DNA from: Litoditis marina | Taxonomy: Eukaryota; Nematoda; Chromadorea; Rhabditida; Rhabditidae | Direction of reading: 5' to 3' | NCBI GenBank assembly: GCA_964036275.1 | Contig: CAXIWQ010000225.1 | Span: 62,001-126,000, forward strand | DNA: 64,000 bases | Shown here: positions 42,507 to 56,010 of the stretch, piece by piece | Layout: each line of letters opens with the position of its first letter | How positions within the stretch are numbered: the first letter of the stretch is position 1 | Made by a program: the position numbers and the translations under genes | Notes under the pieces: model-generated | Seen by the model: the letters and a program-made list of their open reading frames with translations, nothing else | What the model was told of the DNA's origin: nothing | Database searches by the model: none

Positions 42507-45500
42507 CCTTGCAGCTACAGAGAACAGTTCATACGGCTATCAAATCTGTTGCTCCCAGCTACAAAAACCTAATACGACAATCTATTCTGTGGCGCACAGC
42601 CACAAAGACGAATTAACGCGGTTATTGACATTTTGACTTGCAGCTACAAAAAAAATCATACGGCTATCAAGTCTGTTGCTTCCAACTACAGAAACATAAT
42701 ACGACAATCTATTCTGTGGCGCACAGCCACAAAACACGAAATATCGCGGTTATCGACTTGTTGGCTTGCAGCTACAGAGAAAAGTTCATACGGCTATCAA
42801 GTCTGTTGCTCCCAGCTACAAAAACCTGATACGACAATCTATTCTGTGGCGCACAGCCACAAAAGACAAATTAACGCGGTTATTACCTCTTTGCCTTGCA
42901 GCTACAGAAAAAAGTTCATACGGCTATCAAATCTGTTGCTCCCAGCTACAAAAACCTAATACGACAATCTATTCTGTGGCGCACAGCCACAAAATACGAA
43001 TTAACGCGGTTATAGACTCTTTGCCTTGCAGCTACAGAGAACAGTTCATACGGCTATCAAATCTGTTGCTCCCAGCTACAAAAACCTAATACGACAATCT
43101 ATTCTGTGGCGCACAGCCACAAAATACGAATTATCGCGGTTATCGACTTGTTGGCTTGCAGCTACAGAGAAAAGTTCATACGGCTATCGAGTCTGTTGCT
43201 CCCAGCTACAAAAACCTGATACGACAATCTATTCTGTGGCGCACAGCCACAAAAGACAAATTAACGCGGTTATTACCTCTTTGCCTTGCAGCTACAGAAA
43301 AAAATTCATACGGCTATCAAGTCTGTTGCTCCCAGCTACGAAAACCTAATACGACTTTATCTATTCTGTATGTTGCTCCCAGCTAAAAAAACCTAATACG
43401 ACTATCTATTCTGTGGCGCACAGCCACAAAATACGAATTAACGCGGTTATCGACTCTTTGCCTTGCAGCTACAGAGAACAGTTCATACGGCTATCAAGTC
43501 TGTTGCTCCCAGCTACAAAAACCTAATACGACTATATATTCTGTGGCGCACAGCCACAAAAGACGAATTAACGCGGTTATTGACTCTTTGCCTCGCAGTT
43601 ACAGATAACATTTCATACGGCTATCAAATCTGTTGCTCCCAGCTACAAAAACCTGATACGACAATCTATTCTGTGGCGCACAGCCACAAAGACGAATTAA
43701 CGCGGTTATTGACATTTTGACTTGCAGCTACAAAAAAAATCATACGGCTATCAAGTCTGTTGCTTCCAACTACAGAAACATAATACGACAATCTATTCTG
43801 TGGCGCACAGCCACAAAACACGAAATATCGCGGTTATCGACTTGTTGGCTTGCAGCTACAGAGAAAAGTTCATACGGCTATCAAGTCTGTTGCTCCCAGC
43901 TACAAAAACATGATACGACAATCTATTCTGTGGCGCACAGCCACAAAAGACAAATTAACGCGGTTATTACCTCTTTGCCTTGCAGCTACAGATAAAGTTC
44001 ATACGGCTATCAAATCTGTTGCTCCCAGCTACAAAAACCTAATACGACAATCTATTCTGTGGCGCACAGCCACAAAAGACGAATTAACGCGGTTATTGAC
44101 TCTTTGCCTCGCAGTTACAGATAACATTTCATACGGCTATCAAATCTGTTGCTCCCAGCTACAAAAACCTGATACGACAATCTATTCTGTGGCGCACAGC
44201 CACAAAGACGAATTAACGCGGTTATTGACATTTTGACTTGCAGCTACAAAAAAATCATACGGCTATCAAGTCTGTTGCTTCCAACTACAGAAACATAATA
44301 CGACAATCTATTCTGTGGCGCACAGCCACAAAACACGAAATATCGCGGTTATCGACTTGTTGGCTTGCAGCTACAGAGAAAAGTTCATACGGCTATCAAG
44401 TCTGTTGCTCCCAGCTACAAAAACATGATACGACAATCTATTCTGTGGCGCACAGCCACAAAAGACAAATTAACGCGGTTATTACCTCTTTGCCTTGCAG
44501 CTACAGATAAAGTTCATACGGCTATCAAATCTGTTGCTCCCAGCTACAAAAACCTAATACGACAATCTATTCTGTGGCGCACAGCCACAAAAGACGAATT
44601 AACGCGGTTATTGACTCTTTGCCTCGCAGTTACAGAGAACATTTCATACGGCTATCAAATCTGTTGCTCCCAGCTACAAAAACCTAATACGACAATCTAT
44701 TCTGTGGCGCACAGCCACAAAGACGAATTAACGCGGTTATTGACATTTTGACTTGCAGCTACAAAAAAAAATCATACGGCTATCAAGTCTGTTGCTTCCA
44801 ACTACAAAAACATAATACGACTTTATATTCTGTGGCGCACAGCCACAAAATACAAATTAACGCGGTTATTGACTCTTTGCCTTGCAGTTACAAAGAACAT
44901 TTCATACGGCTATCAAATATGTTGCTCCCAGCTACAAAAACCTAATACGACTTTATATTCTGTGGCGCACAGCCACAAAAGACAAATTAACGCGGTTATT
45001 ACCTCTTTGCCTTGCAGCTACAGAAAAAAAGTTTATACGGCTATCAAGTCGGTTGCTCCCAGCTACAAAAACCTAATACGACTTTATATTCTGTGGCGCA
45101 CAGCCACAAAAGACAAATTAACGCGGTTATTGACTCTTTGCCGTGCAGCTACAGAAAAAAGTTTATATGGCTATCAAGTATGTTGTTCCCAGCTAGAAAA
45201 ACCCAATACAACTATCTATTCTGTGGCACACAGCCACAAAATACGATATAACGCGGTTATCAACTCTTTGCCTTGCAGCTACAGAAAAAAGTTTATACGG
45301 CTATCAAGTCTGTTGCTCATGGCTACAAAAACCTAATACGACTTTATATCCTGTGGCGCACAGCCACAAAAAACAAATTAACGCGGTTATTACCTCTTTG
45401 CCTTGCAGCTACAGAAAAAAAGTTCATACGGCTATCAAGTCTGTTGCTCCCAGCTAGAAAAACCCAATACAACTATCTATTCTGTGGCACACAGCCACAA

Positions 45501-48500
45501 AATACGATATAACGCGGTTATCGACTCTTTGCCTTGCAGCTACAGAAAAAAGTTCATACGGCTATCAAGTCTGTTGCTCCCAGCTACAAAAACCTAATAC
45601 GACTTTATATTCTGTGGCGCACAGCCACAAAAGACAAATTAACGCGGTTATTACCTCTTTGCCTTGCAGCTACAGAAAAAAAGTTTATACGGCTATCAAG
45701 TCTGTTGCTCCCAGCTACAAAAACCTAATACGACTTTATATTCTGTGGCGCACAGCCACAAAAGACAATTTAACGCGGTTATTACCTCTTCGCCTTGCAG
45801 CTACAGAAAAAAGTTTATATGGCTATCAAGTATGTTGTTCCCAGCTAGAAAAACCCAATACAACCATCTATTCTGTGGCGCACAGCCACAAAATACGAAT
45901 TAACGCGGTTATCGACTCTTTGCCTTGCAGCTACAGAGAACAGTTCATACGGCTATCAAATCTGTTGCTCCCAGCTACAAAAACCTAATACGACAATCTA
46001 TTCTGTGGCGCACAGCCACAAAATACGAATTATCGCGGTTATCGACTTGTTGGCTTGCAGCTACAGAGAAAAGTTCATACGGCTATCAAGTCTGTTGCTC
46101 CCAGCTACAAAAACCTGATACGACAATCTATTCTGTGGCGCACAGCCACAAAAGACAAATTAACGCGGTTATTACCTCTTTGCCTTGCAGCTACAGAAAA
46201 AAATTCATACGGCTATCAAGTCTGTTGCTCCCAGCTACGAAAACCTAATACGACTTTATATTCTGTGGCGCACAGCCACAAAAGACAAATTAACGCGGTT
46301 ATTACCTCTTTGCCTTGCAGCTACAGAAAAAAAGTTTATACGGCTATCAAGTCTGTTGCTCCCAGCTACAAAAACCTAATACGACTTTATATTCTGTGGC
46401 GCACAGCCACAAAAGAAAAAACGCGGTTATTGAATCTTTGCCGTGCAGCTACAGAAAAAAGTTTATATGGCTATCAAGTATGTTGTTCCCAGCTAGAAAA
46501 ACCCAATACAACTATCTATTCTGTGGCACACAGCCACAAAATACGATATAACGCGGTTATCGACTCTTTGCCTTGCAGCTACAGAAAAAAGTTTATACGG
46601 CTATCAAGTCTGTTGCTCATGGCTACAAAAACCTAATACGACTTTATATCCTGTGGCGCACAGCCACAAAAGACAAATTAACGCGGTTATTACCTCTTTG
46701 CCTTGCAGCTACAGAAAAAAGTTCATACGGCTATCAAGTCTGTTGCTCCCAGCTACAAAAACCTAATACGACTTTATATTCTGTGGCGCACAGCCACAAA
46801 AGACAAATTAACGCGGTTATTACCTCTTTGCCTTGCAGTAACAGAAAGAAAGTTTATACGGCTATCAAGTCTGTTGCTCCCAGCTACAAAAACCTAATAC
46901 GACTTTATATTCTGTGGCGCACAGCCACAAAAGACAAATTAACGCGGTTATTGACTCTTTGCCGTGCAGCTACAGAAAAAAGTTTATACGGCTATCAAGT
47001 ATGTTGTTCCCAGCTAGAAAAACCCAATACAACTATCTATTCTGTGGCGCACAGCCACAAAATACGAATTAACGCGGTTATCGACTCTTTGCCTTGCAGC
47101 TACAGAGAACAGTTCATACGGCTATCAAATCTGTTGCTCCCAGCTACAAAAACCTAATACGACAATCTATTCTGTGGCGCACAGCCACAAAATACGAATT
47201 ATCGCGGTTATCGACTTGTTGGCTTGCAGCTACAGAGAAAAGTTCATACGGCTATCAAGTCTGTTGCTCCCAGCTACAAAAACCTGATACGACAATCTAT
47301 TCTGTGGCGCACAGCCACAAAAGACAAATTAACGCGGTTATTACCTCTTTGCCTTGCAGCTACAGAAAAAATTCATACGGCTATCAAGTCTGTTGCTCCC
47401 AGCTACGAAAACCTAATACGACTTTATATTCTGTGGCGCACAGCCACAAAAGACAAATTAACGCGGTTATTGACTCTTTGCCGTGCAGCTACAGGAAAAA
47501 GGTTATACGGCTATCAAGTATGTTGCTCCCAGCTAAAAAAACCTAATACGACTATCTATTCTGTGGCGCACAGCCACAAAATACGAATTAACGCGGTTAT
47601 CGACTCTTTGCCTTGCAGCTACAGAGAACAGTTCATACGGCTATCAAGTCTGTTGCTCCCAGCTACAAAAACCTAATACGACTATATATTCTGTGGCGCA
47701 CAGCCACAAAAGACGAATTAACGCGGTTATTGACTCTTTGCCTCGCAGTTACAGATAACATTTCATACGGCTATCAAATCTGTTGCTCCCAGCTACAAAA
47801 ACCTGATACGACAATCTATTCTGTGGCGCACAGCCACAAAGACGAATTAACGCGGTTATTGACATTTTGACTTGCAGCTACAAAAAAAATCATACGGCTA
47901 TCAAGTCTGTTGCTTCCAACTACAGAAACATAATACGACAATCTATTATGTGGCGCACAGCCACAAAACACGAAATATCGCGGTTATCGACTTGTTGGCT
48001 TGCAGCTACAGAGAAAAGTTCATACGGCTATCAAGTCTGTTGCTCCCAGCTACAAAAACCTGATACGACAATCTATTCTGTGGCGCACAGCCACAAAAGA
48101 CAAATTAACGCGGTTATTACCTCTTTGCCTTGCAGCTACAGATAAAGTTCATACGGCTATCAAATCTGTTGCTCCCAGCTACAAAAACCTAATACGACAA
48201 TCTATTCTGTGGCGCACAGCCACAAAATACAAATTATCGCGGTTATCGACTTGTTGGCTTGCAGCTACCGAGAAAAGTTCATACGGCTATCAAGTCTGTT
48301 GCTCCCAGCTACAAAAACCTAATACGACTATATATTCTGTGGCGCACAGCCACAAAAGACGAATTAACGCGGTTATTGACTCTTTGCCTCGCAGTTACAG
48401 AGAACATTTCATACGGCTATCAAATCTGTTGCTCCCAGCTACAAAAACCTAATACGACAATCTATTCTGTGGCGCACAGCCACAAAGACGAATTAACGCG

Positions 48501-51500
48501 GTTATTGACATTTTGACTTGCAGCTACAAAAAAAAAATCATACGGCTATCAAGTCTGTTGCTTCCAACTACAAAAACATAATACGACTTTATATTCTGTG
48601 GCGCACAGCCACAAAATACAAATTAACGCGGTTATTGACTCTTTGCCTTGCAGTTACAAAGAACATTTCATACGGCTATCAAATATGTTGCTCCCAGCTA
48701 CAAAAACCTAATACGACTTTATATTCTGTGGCGCACAGCCACAAAAGACAAATTAACGCGGTTATTACCTCTTTGCCTTGCAGCTACAGAAAAAAAGTTT
48801 ATACGGCTATCAAGTCTGTTGCTCCCAGCTACAAAAACCTAATACGACTTTATATTCTGTGGCGCACAGCCACAAAAGACAAATTAACGCGGTTATTGAC
48901 TCTTTGCCGTGCAGCTGCAGAAAAAAGTTTATATGGCTATCAAGTATGTTGTTCCCAGCTAGAAAAACCCAATACAACTATCTATTCTGTGGCACACAGC
49001 CACAAAATACGATATAACGCGGTTATCGACTCTTTGCCTTGCAGCTACAGAAAAAAGTTTATACGGCTATCAAGTCTGTTGCTCATGGCTACAAAAACCT
49101 AATACGACTTTATATCCTGTGGCGCACAGCCACAAAAGACAAATTAACGCGGTTATTACCTCTTTGCCTTGCAGCTACAGAAAAAAGTTCATACGGCTAT
49201 CAAGTCTGTTGCTCCCAGCTAGAAAAACCCAATACAACTATCTATTCTGTGGCACACAGCCACAAAATACGATATAACGCGGTTATCGACTCTTTGCCTT
49301 GCAGCTACAGAAAAAAGTTCATACGGCTATCAAGTCTGTTGCTCCCAGCTACAAAAACCTAATACGACTTTATATTCTGTGGCGCACAGCCACAAAAGAC
49401 AAATTAACGCGGTTATTACCTCTTTGCCTTGCAGCTACAGAAAAAAAGTTTATACGGCTAACAATTCTGTTGCTCCCAGCTACAAAAACCTAATACGACT
49501 TTATATTCTGTGGCGCACAGCCACAAAAGACAAATTAACGCGGTTATTGACTCTTTGCCGTGCAGCTACAGAAAAAAGTTTATATGGCTATCAAGTATGT
49601 TGTTCCCAGCTAGAAAAACCCAATACAACTATCTATTCTGTGGCACACAGCCACAAAATACGATATAACGCGGTTATCGACTCTTTGCCTTGCAGCTACA
49701 GAAAAAAGTTTATACGGCTATCAAGTCTGTTGCTCATGGCTACAAAAACCTAATACGACTTTATATCCTGTGGCGCACAGCCACAAAAGACAAATTAACG
49801 CGGTTATTACCTCTTTGCCTTGCAGCTACAGAAAAAAGTTCATACGGCTATCAAGTCTGTTGCTCCCAGCTACAAAAACCTGATACGACAATCTATTCTG
49901 TGGCGCACAGCCACAAAGACGAATTAACGCGGTTATTGAAATTTTGACTTGCAGCTACAAAAAAAAAATCATACGGCTATCAAGTCTGTTGCTTCCAACT
50001 ACAAAAACATAATACGACTTTATATTCTGTGGCGCACAGCCACAAAATACAAATTAACGCGGTTATTGACTCTTTGCCTTGCAGTTACAGAGAACATTTC
50101 ATACGGCTATCAAATCTGTTGCTCCCAGCTACAAAAACCTAATACGACTTTATATTCTGTGGCGCACAGCCACAAAAGACAAATTAACGCGGTTATTACC
50201 TCTTTGCCTTGCAGCTACAGAAAAAAAGTTTATACGGCTATCAAGTCTGTTGCTCCCAGCTACAAAAACCTAATACGACTTTATATTCTGTGGCGCACAG
50301 CCACAAAAGACAAATTAACGCGGTTATTGACTTTTTGCCGTGCAGCTACAGAAAAAAGTTTATATGGCTATCAAGTATGTTGCTCCCAGCTAGAAAAACC
50401 CAATACAACTATCTATTCTGTGGCACACAGCCACAAAATACGATATAACGCGGTTATCGACTCTTTGCCTTGCAGCTACAGAAAAAAGTTTATACGGCTA
50501 TCAAGTCTGTTGCTCATGGCTACAAAAACCTAATACGACTTTATATTCTGTGGCGCACAGCCACAAAAGACAAATTAACGCGGTTATTACCTCTTTGCCT
50601 TGCAGCTACAGAAAAAAAGTTTATACGGCTATCAAGTCTGTTGCTCCCAGCTACAAAAACCTAATACGACTTTATATTCTGTGGCGCACAGCCACAAAAG
50701 AAAAAACGCGGTTATTGAATCTTTGCCGTGCAGCTACAGAAAAAAGTTCATACGGCTATCAAGTCTGTTGCTCCCAGCTACAAAAACCTAATACGACTTT
50801 ATATTCTGTGGCGCACAGCCACAAAAGACAAATTAACGCGGTTATTACCTCTTTGCCTTGCAGTAACAGAAAGAAAGTTTATACGGCTATCAAGTCTGTT
50901 GCTCCCAGCTACAAAAACCTAATACGACTTTATATTCTGTGGCGCACAGCCACAAAAGACAAATTAACGCGGTTATTGACTCTTTGCCGTGCAGCTACAG
51001 AAAAAAGTTTATACGGCTATCAAGTATGTTGTTCCCAGCTAGAAAAACCCAATACAACTATCTATTCTGTGGCGCACAGCCACAAAATACGAATTAACGC
51101 GGTTATCGACTCTTTGCCTTGCAGCTACAGAGAACAGTTCATACGGCTATCAAATCTGTTGCTCCCAGCTACAAAAACCTAATACGACAATCTATTCTGT
51201 GGCGCACAGCCACAAAATACGAATTATCGCGGTTATCGACTTGTTGGCTTGCAGCTACAGAGAAAAGTTCATACGGCTATCAAGTCTGTTGCTCCCAGCT
51301 ACAAAAACCTGATACGACAATCTATTCTGTGGCGCACAGCCACAAAAGACAAATTAACGCGGTTATTACCTCTTTGCCTTGCAGCTACAGAAAAAATTCA
51401 TACGGCTATCAAGTCTGTTGCTCCCAGCTACGAAAACCTAATACGACTTTATATTCTGTGGCGCACAGCCACAAAAGACAAATTAACGCGGTTATTGACT

Positions 51501-54500
51501 CTTTGCCGTGCAGCTACAGGAAAAAGGTTATACGGCTATCAAGTATGTTGCTCCCAGCTAAAAAAACCTAATACGACTATCTATTCTGTGGCGCACAGCC
51601 ACAAAATACGAATTAACGCGGTTATCGACTCTTTGCCTTGCAGCTACAGAGAACAGTTCATACGGCTATCAAGTCTGTTGCTCCCAGCTACAAAAACCTA
51701 ATACGACTATATATTCTGTGGCGCACAGCCACAAAAGACGAATTAACGCGGTTATTGACTCTTTGCCTCGCAGTTACAGATAACATTTCATACGGCTATC
51801 AAATCTGTTGCTCCCAGCTACAAAAACCTGATACGACAATCTATTCTGTGGCGCACAGCCACAAAGACGAATTAACGCGGTTATTGACATTTTGACTTGC
51901 AGCTACAAAAAAAATCATACGGCTATCAAGTCTGTTGCTTCCAACTACAGAAACATAATACGACAATCTATTATGTGGCGCACAGCCACAAAACACGAAA
52001 TATCGCGGTTATCGACTTGTTGGCTTGCAGCTACAGAGAAAAGTTCATACGGCTATCAAGTCTGTTGCTCCCAGCTACAAAAACCTGATACGACAATCTA
52101 TTCTGTGGCGCACAGCCACAAAAGACAAATTAACGCGGTTATTACCTCTTTGCCTTGCAGCTACAGATAAAGTTCATACGGCTATCAAATCTGTTGCTCC
52201 CAGCTACAAAAACCTAATACGACAATCTATTCTGTGGCGCACAGCCACAAAATACAAATTATCGCGGTTATCGACTTGTTGGCTTGCAGCTACCGAGAAA
52301 AGTTCATACGGCTATCAAGTCTGTTGCTCCCAGCTACAAAAACCTAATACGACTATATATTCTGTGGCGCACAGCCACAAAAGACGAATTAACGCGGTTA
52401 TTGACTCTTTGCCTCGCAGTTACAGAGAACATTTCATACGGCTATCAAATCTGTTGCTCCCAGCTACAAAAACCTAATACGACAATCTATTCTGTGGCGC
52501 ACAGCCACAAAGACGAATTAACGCGGTTATTGACATTTTGACTTGCAGCTACAAAAAAAAAATCATACGGCTATCAAGTCTGTTGCTTCCAACTACAAAA
52601 ACATAATACGACTTTATATTCTGTGGCGCACAGCCACAAAATACAAATTAACGCGGTTATTGACTCTTTGCCTTGCAGTTACAAAGAACATTTCATACGG
52701 CTATCAAATATGTTGCTCCCAGCTACAAAAACCTAATACGACTTTATATTCTGTGGCGCACAGCCACAAAAGACAAATTAACGCGGTTATTACCTCTTTG
52801 CCTTGCAGCTACAGAAAAAAAGTTTATACGGCTATCAAGTCTGTTGCTCCCAGCTACAAAAACCTAATACGACTTTATATTCTGTGGCGCACAGCCACAA
52901 AAGACAAATTAACGCGGTTATTGACTCTTTGCCGTGCAGCTACAGAAAAAAGTTTATATGGCTATCAAGTATGTTGTTCCCAGCTAGAAAAACCCAATAC
53001 AACTATCTATTCTGTGGCACACAGCCACAAAATACGATATAACGCGGTTATCGACTCTTTGCCTTGCAGCTACAGAAAAAAGTTTATACGGCTATCAAGT
53101 CTGTTGCTCATGGCTACAAAAACCTAATACGACTTTATATCCTGTGGCGCACAGCCACAAAAGACAAATTAACGCGGTTATTACCTCTTTGCCTTGCAGC
53201 TACAGAAAAAAGTTCATACGGCTATCAAGTCTGTTGCTCCCAGCTAGAAAAACCCAATACAACTATCTATTCTGTGGCACACAGCCACAAAATACGATAT
53301 AACGCGGTTATCGACTCTTTGCCTTGCAGCTACAGAAAAAAGTTCATACGGCTATCAAGTCTGTTGCTCCCAGCTACAAAAACCTAATACGACTTTATAT
53401 TCTGTGGCGCACAGCCACAAAAGACAAATTAACGCGGTTATTACCTCTTTGCCTTGCAGCTACAGAAAAAAAGTTTATACGGCTAACAATTCTGTTGCTC
53501 CCAGCTACAAAAACCTAATACGACTTTATATTCTGTGGCGCACAGCCACAAAAGACAAATTAACGCGGTTATTGACTCTTTGCCGTGCAGCTACAGAAAA
53601 AAGTTTATATGGCTATCAAGTATGTTGTTCCCAGCTAGAAAAACCCAATACAACTATCTATTCTGTGGCACACAGCCACAAAATACGATATAACGCGGTT
53701 ATCGACTCTTTGCCTTGCAGCTACAGAAAAAAGTTTATACGGCTATCAAGTCTGTTGCTCATGGCTACAAAAACCTAATACGACTTTATATCCTGTGGCG
53801 CACAGCCACAAAAGACAAATTAACGCGGTTATTACCTCTTTGCCTTGCAGCTACAGAAAAAAATTCATACGGCTATCAAGTCTGTTGCTCCCAGCTACAA
53901 AAAACCTGATACGACAATCTATTCTGTGGCGCACAGCCACAAAGACGAATTAACGCGGTTATTGAAATTTTGACTTGCAGCTACAAAAAAAAAATCATAC
54001 GGCTATCAAGTCTGTTGCTTCCAACTACAAAAACATAATACGACTTTATATTCTGTGGCGCACAGCCACAAAATACAAATTAACGCGGTTATTGACTCTT
54101 TGCCTTGCAGTTACAGAGAACATTTCATACGGCTATCAAATCTGTTGCTCCCAGCTACAAAACCTAATACGACTTTATATTCTGTGGCGCACAGCCACAA
54201 AAGACAAATTAACGCGGTTATTACCTCTTTGCCTTGCAGCTACAGAAAAAAAGTTTATACGGCTATCAAGTCTGTTGCTCCCAGCTACAAAAACCTAATA
54301 CGACTTTATATTCTGTGGCGCACAGCCACAAAAGACAAATTAACGCGGTTATTGACTTTTTGCCGTGCAGCTACAGAAAAAAGTTTATATGGCTATCAAG
54401 TATGTTGCTCCCAGCTAGAAAACCCAATACAACTATCTATTCTGTGGCACACAGCCACAAAATACGATATAACGCGGTTATCGACTCTTTGCCTTGCAGC

Positions 54501-55619
54501 TACAGAAAAAAGTTTATACGGCTATCAAGTCTGTTGCTCATGGCTACAAAAACCTAATACGACTTTATATCCTGTGGCGCACAGCCACAAAATACGAATT
54601 AACGCGGTTATTACCTCTTTGCCTAGCAGCTACAGAAAAAAGTTCATACGGCTATCAAGTCTGTTGCTCCCAGCTACAAAACCTGATACGACAATCTATT
54701 CTGTGGCGCACAGCCACAAAAGACAAATTAACGCGGTTATTACCTCTTTGCCTTGCAGCTACAGAAAAAAGTTTATACTGCTATCAAGTCTGTTGCTCCC
54801 AGCTACAAAAACCTAATACGACTTTATATTCTGTGGCGCACAGCCACAAAAGACAAATTAACGCGGTTATTGACTCTTTGCCGTGCAGCTACAGAAAAAA
54901 GTTTATACGGCTATCAAGTATGTTGCTCCAGCTACAAAAACCTAATACGACTATCTATTATGTGGCGCACAGCCACAAAGACAAATTAACGCGGTTATTA
55001 CCTCTTTGCCTTGCAGCTACAGAAAAAAGTTTATACGGCTATCAAGTCTGTTGCTCATGGCTACAAAAACCTAATACGACTTTATATTCTGTGGCGCACA
55101 GCCACAAAAGACAAATTAACGCGGTTATTGACTTTTGCCGTGCAGCTACAGAAAAAAGTTTATACGGCTATCAAGTATGTTGCTCCCAGCTACAAAAACC
55201 TAATACGACTATCTATTCTGTGGCGCACAGCCACAAAATACGAATTAACGCGGTTATCGACTGTTTGCTTTGCAGCTACAGAAAAAAGTTAATACGGCTA
55301 TCAAGTCTGTTGCTCCCAGCTACAAAAACCTGATAAGACAATATATTCTGTGGCGCACAGCCACAAAAGACAAATTAACGCGGTTATTACCTCTTGCCTT
55401 GCAGCTACAGAAAAAAGTTTATACGGCTATCAAGTCTGTTGCTCATGGCTACAAAAACCTAATACGACTTTATATTCTGTGGCGCACAGCCACAAAATAC
55501 GAATTAACGCGGTTATCGACTGTTTGCTTTGCAGCTACAGAAAAAGTTAATACGGCTATCAAGTCTGTTGCTCCCAGCTACAAAAACCTAATACGACAAT
55601 CTATTCTGTGGCGCACAGC
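42507..55619 (+). repeat. 130-bp satellite array, distal segment to retrotransposon
   Basis: The array continues from the second insert to the retrotransposon. Local features include two ~515-bp copies (about four monomers) near 43,717-44,751, one truncated junction at ~43,366 (ATTCTGTATGTTGCTCCC, where part of a monomer is missing), and a 4,025-bp tandem from ~46,708. The last ~1.5 kb carries many one-base length changes in short homopolymers. The array ends in the middle of a dyad at 55,619. Confidence 0.97.
46708..54570 (+). repeat. Tandem 4,025-bp higher-order unit, two copies
   Basis: The series at ~46,708-50,545 recurs at ~50,733-54,570 with a shift of 4,025 bp (about 31 monomers). Shared rare variants include CAGTAACAGAAAG, CTACCGAGAAAAG, GGCTAACAATTCTG and GATAACATTTC. 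In the second copy several A-runs are one base shorter, e.g. CTACAAAACC at 54,155 against CTACAAAAACC in the first. Block edges are approximate. Confidence 0.82.
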
Positions 55620-55633
55620 TGTCATGAGCCTGT

Positions 55634-55677
55634 CCTCTCGCTTTGGTTAGGACCATACGTCCTATCAATGCGAGAGG
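55634..55677. other. Nested hairpin at LTR start
   Basis: CCTCTCGC (55,634-55,641) is the exact reverse complement of GCGAGAGG (55,670-55,677). Inside that, TAGGAC (55,648-55,653) pairs with GTCCTA (55,659-55,664). The two stems nest into one imperfect hairpin. A role in transcription or RNA folding is possible but unproven. Confidence 0.6.
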
Positions 55678-55717
55678 CGGGGTCAACACATTAGCTACCC
55701 TTCCCTGTACCACCCGC

Positions 55718-55742
55718 GAGAGGTCGTCTCTTTGGACCTCTC
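55718..55742. other. Second LTR hairpin
   Basis: GAGAGGTC (55,718-55,725) and GACCTCTC (55,735-55,742) form a perfect 8-bp stem with a 9-nt loop. The GCGAGAGG word of the first hairpin recurs at 55,716-55,723, so the two hairpins could also form alternative pairings. Confidence 0.6.
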
Positions 55743-55940
55743 AAGGCTTGGATCCTATTAGCAGTCTCAGGTATAACGTATTATATATATTGTATTAATG
55801 TTATTTAACTTGCCTATATGAATTAGTATTTAACTAAGACTTCTGTTAATCGCTCAGGGAAGGGCAGTCCAGGGTTAAGCCCCTGCCTTTTGCCCTATAA
55901 TATCCGAGGTTGGGTCCAGGCTATATTTAAAACTATTAAC

Positions 55941-55949
55941 TATAAAATA
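55941..55949 (+). promoter_or_regulatory. Candidate TATA box of the LTR
   Basis: TATAAAATA lies in the 3' part of the putative LTR, about 50-60 bp before its end, which would leave a very short R-U5. A second AT-rich stretch (55,772-55,790, TATAACGTATTATATATAT) could serve instead. Position and word match are the only evidence. Confidence 0.35.
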
Positions 55950-56010
55950 CCGCTACACCGCGTGGACCCTAGGTGTGTTCAGGCTCTGACCCACTAGGGG
56001 CCAGATCCTG

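Larger units (their letters stand above)
40655..42963 (+). repeat. Tandem 1,140-bp unit carrying a non-satellite insert
   Basis: Two direct copies with a 1,140-bp shift each hold about six satellite monomers plus the same 361-bp unique insert. Both flanks of the insert are identical in the two copies, so the insert was present before the duplication. Differences I see are TAATAATGAG versus TAATGATGAG at the insert start and GACAGTCT (41,695) versus GACAATCT (42,835). To the right the second copy switches to a different monomer type (CGACAATC instead of CGACTTTA). Confidence 0.88.
55620..56003 (+). repeat. Probable 5' long terminal repeat
   Basis: It starts TGTCATGAGCC directly after satellite sequence. 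The TG start is typical of LTRs. Near the other end, CAGGCTCTGAC (55,980-55,990) is an imperfect inverted copy of the first 13 bases, and a CA occurs at 55,992-55,993 and again at 56,002-56,003. The 3' boundary is therefore uncertain by about 10 bp. The segment contains two hairpins and TATA-like sequences. A length of ~375-385 bp is reasonable for this class. The matching 3' LTR is outside the window, so this stays a prediction. Confidence 0.65.

Noticed and set aside
1..55619. Hundreds of overlapping reading frames of 60-280 codons in the satellite (Gln-Leu-Gln, Ala-Thr-Lys-Thr type peptides)
   Set aside because: They repeat with the monomer, occur in every plus frame, mostly begin at TTG instead of ATG, and change frame by one base per 130-bp unit. 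They are by-products of a stop-poor satellite strand.
1..55619. CRISPR array
   Set aside because: The unit is 130 bp, varies throughout, has no constant short repeat with unique spacers, and there are no cas genes.
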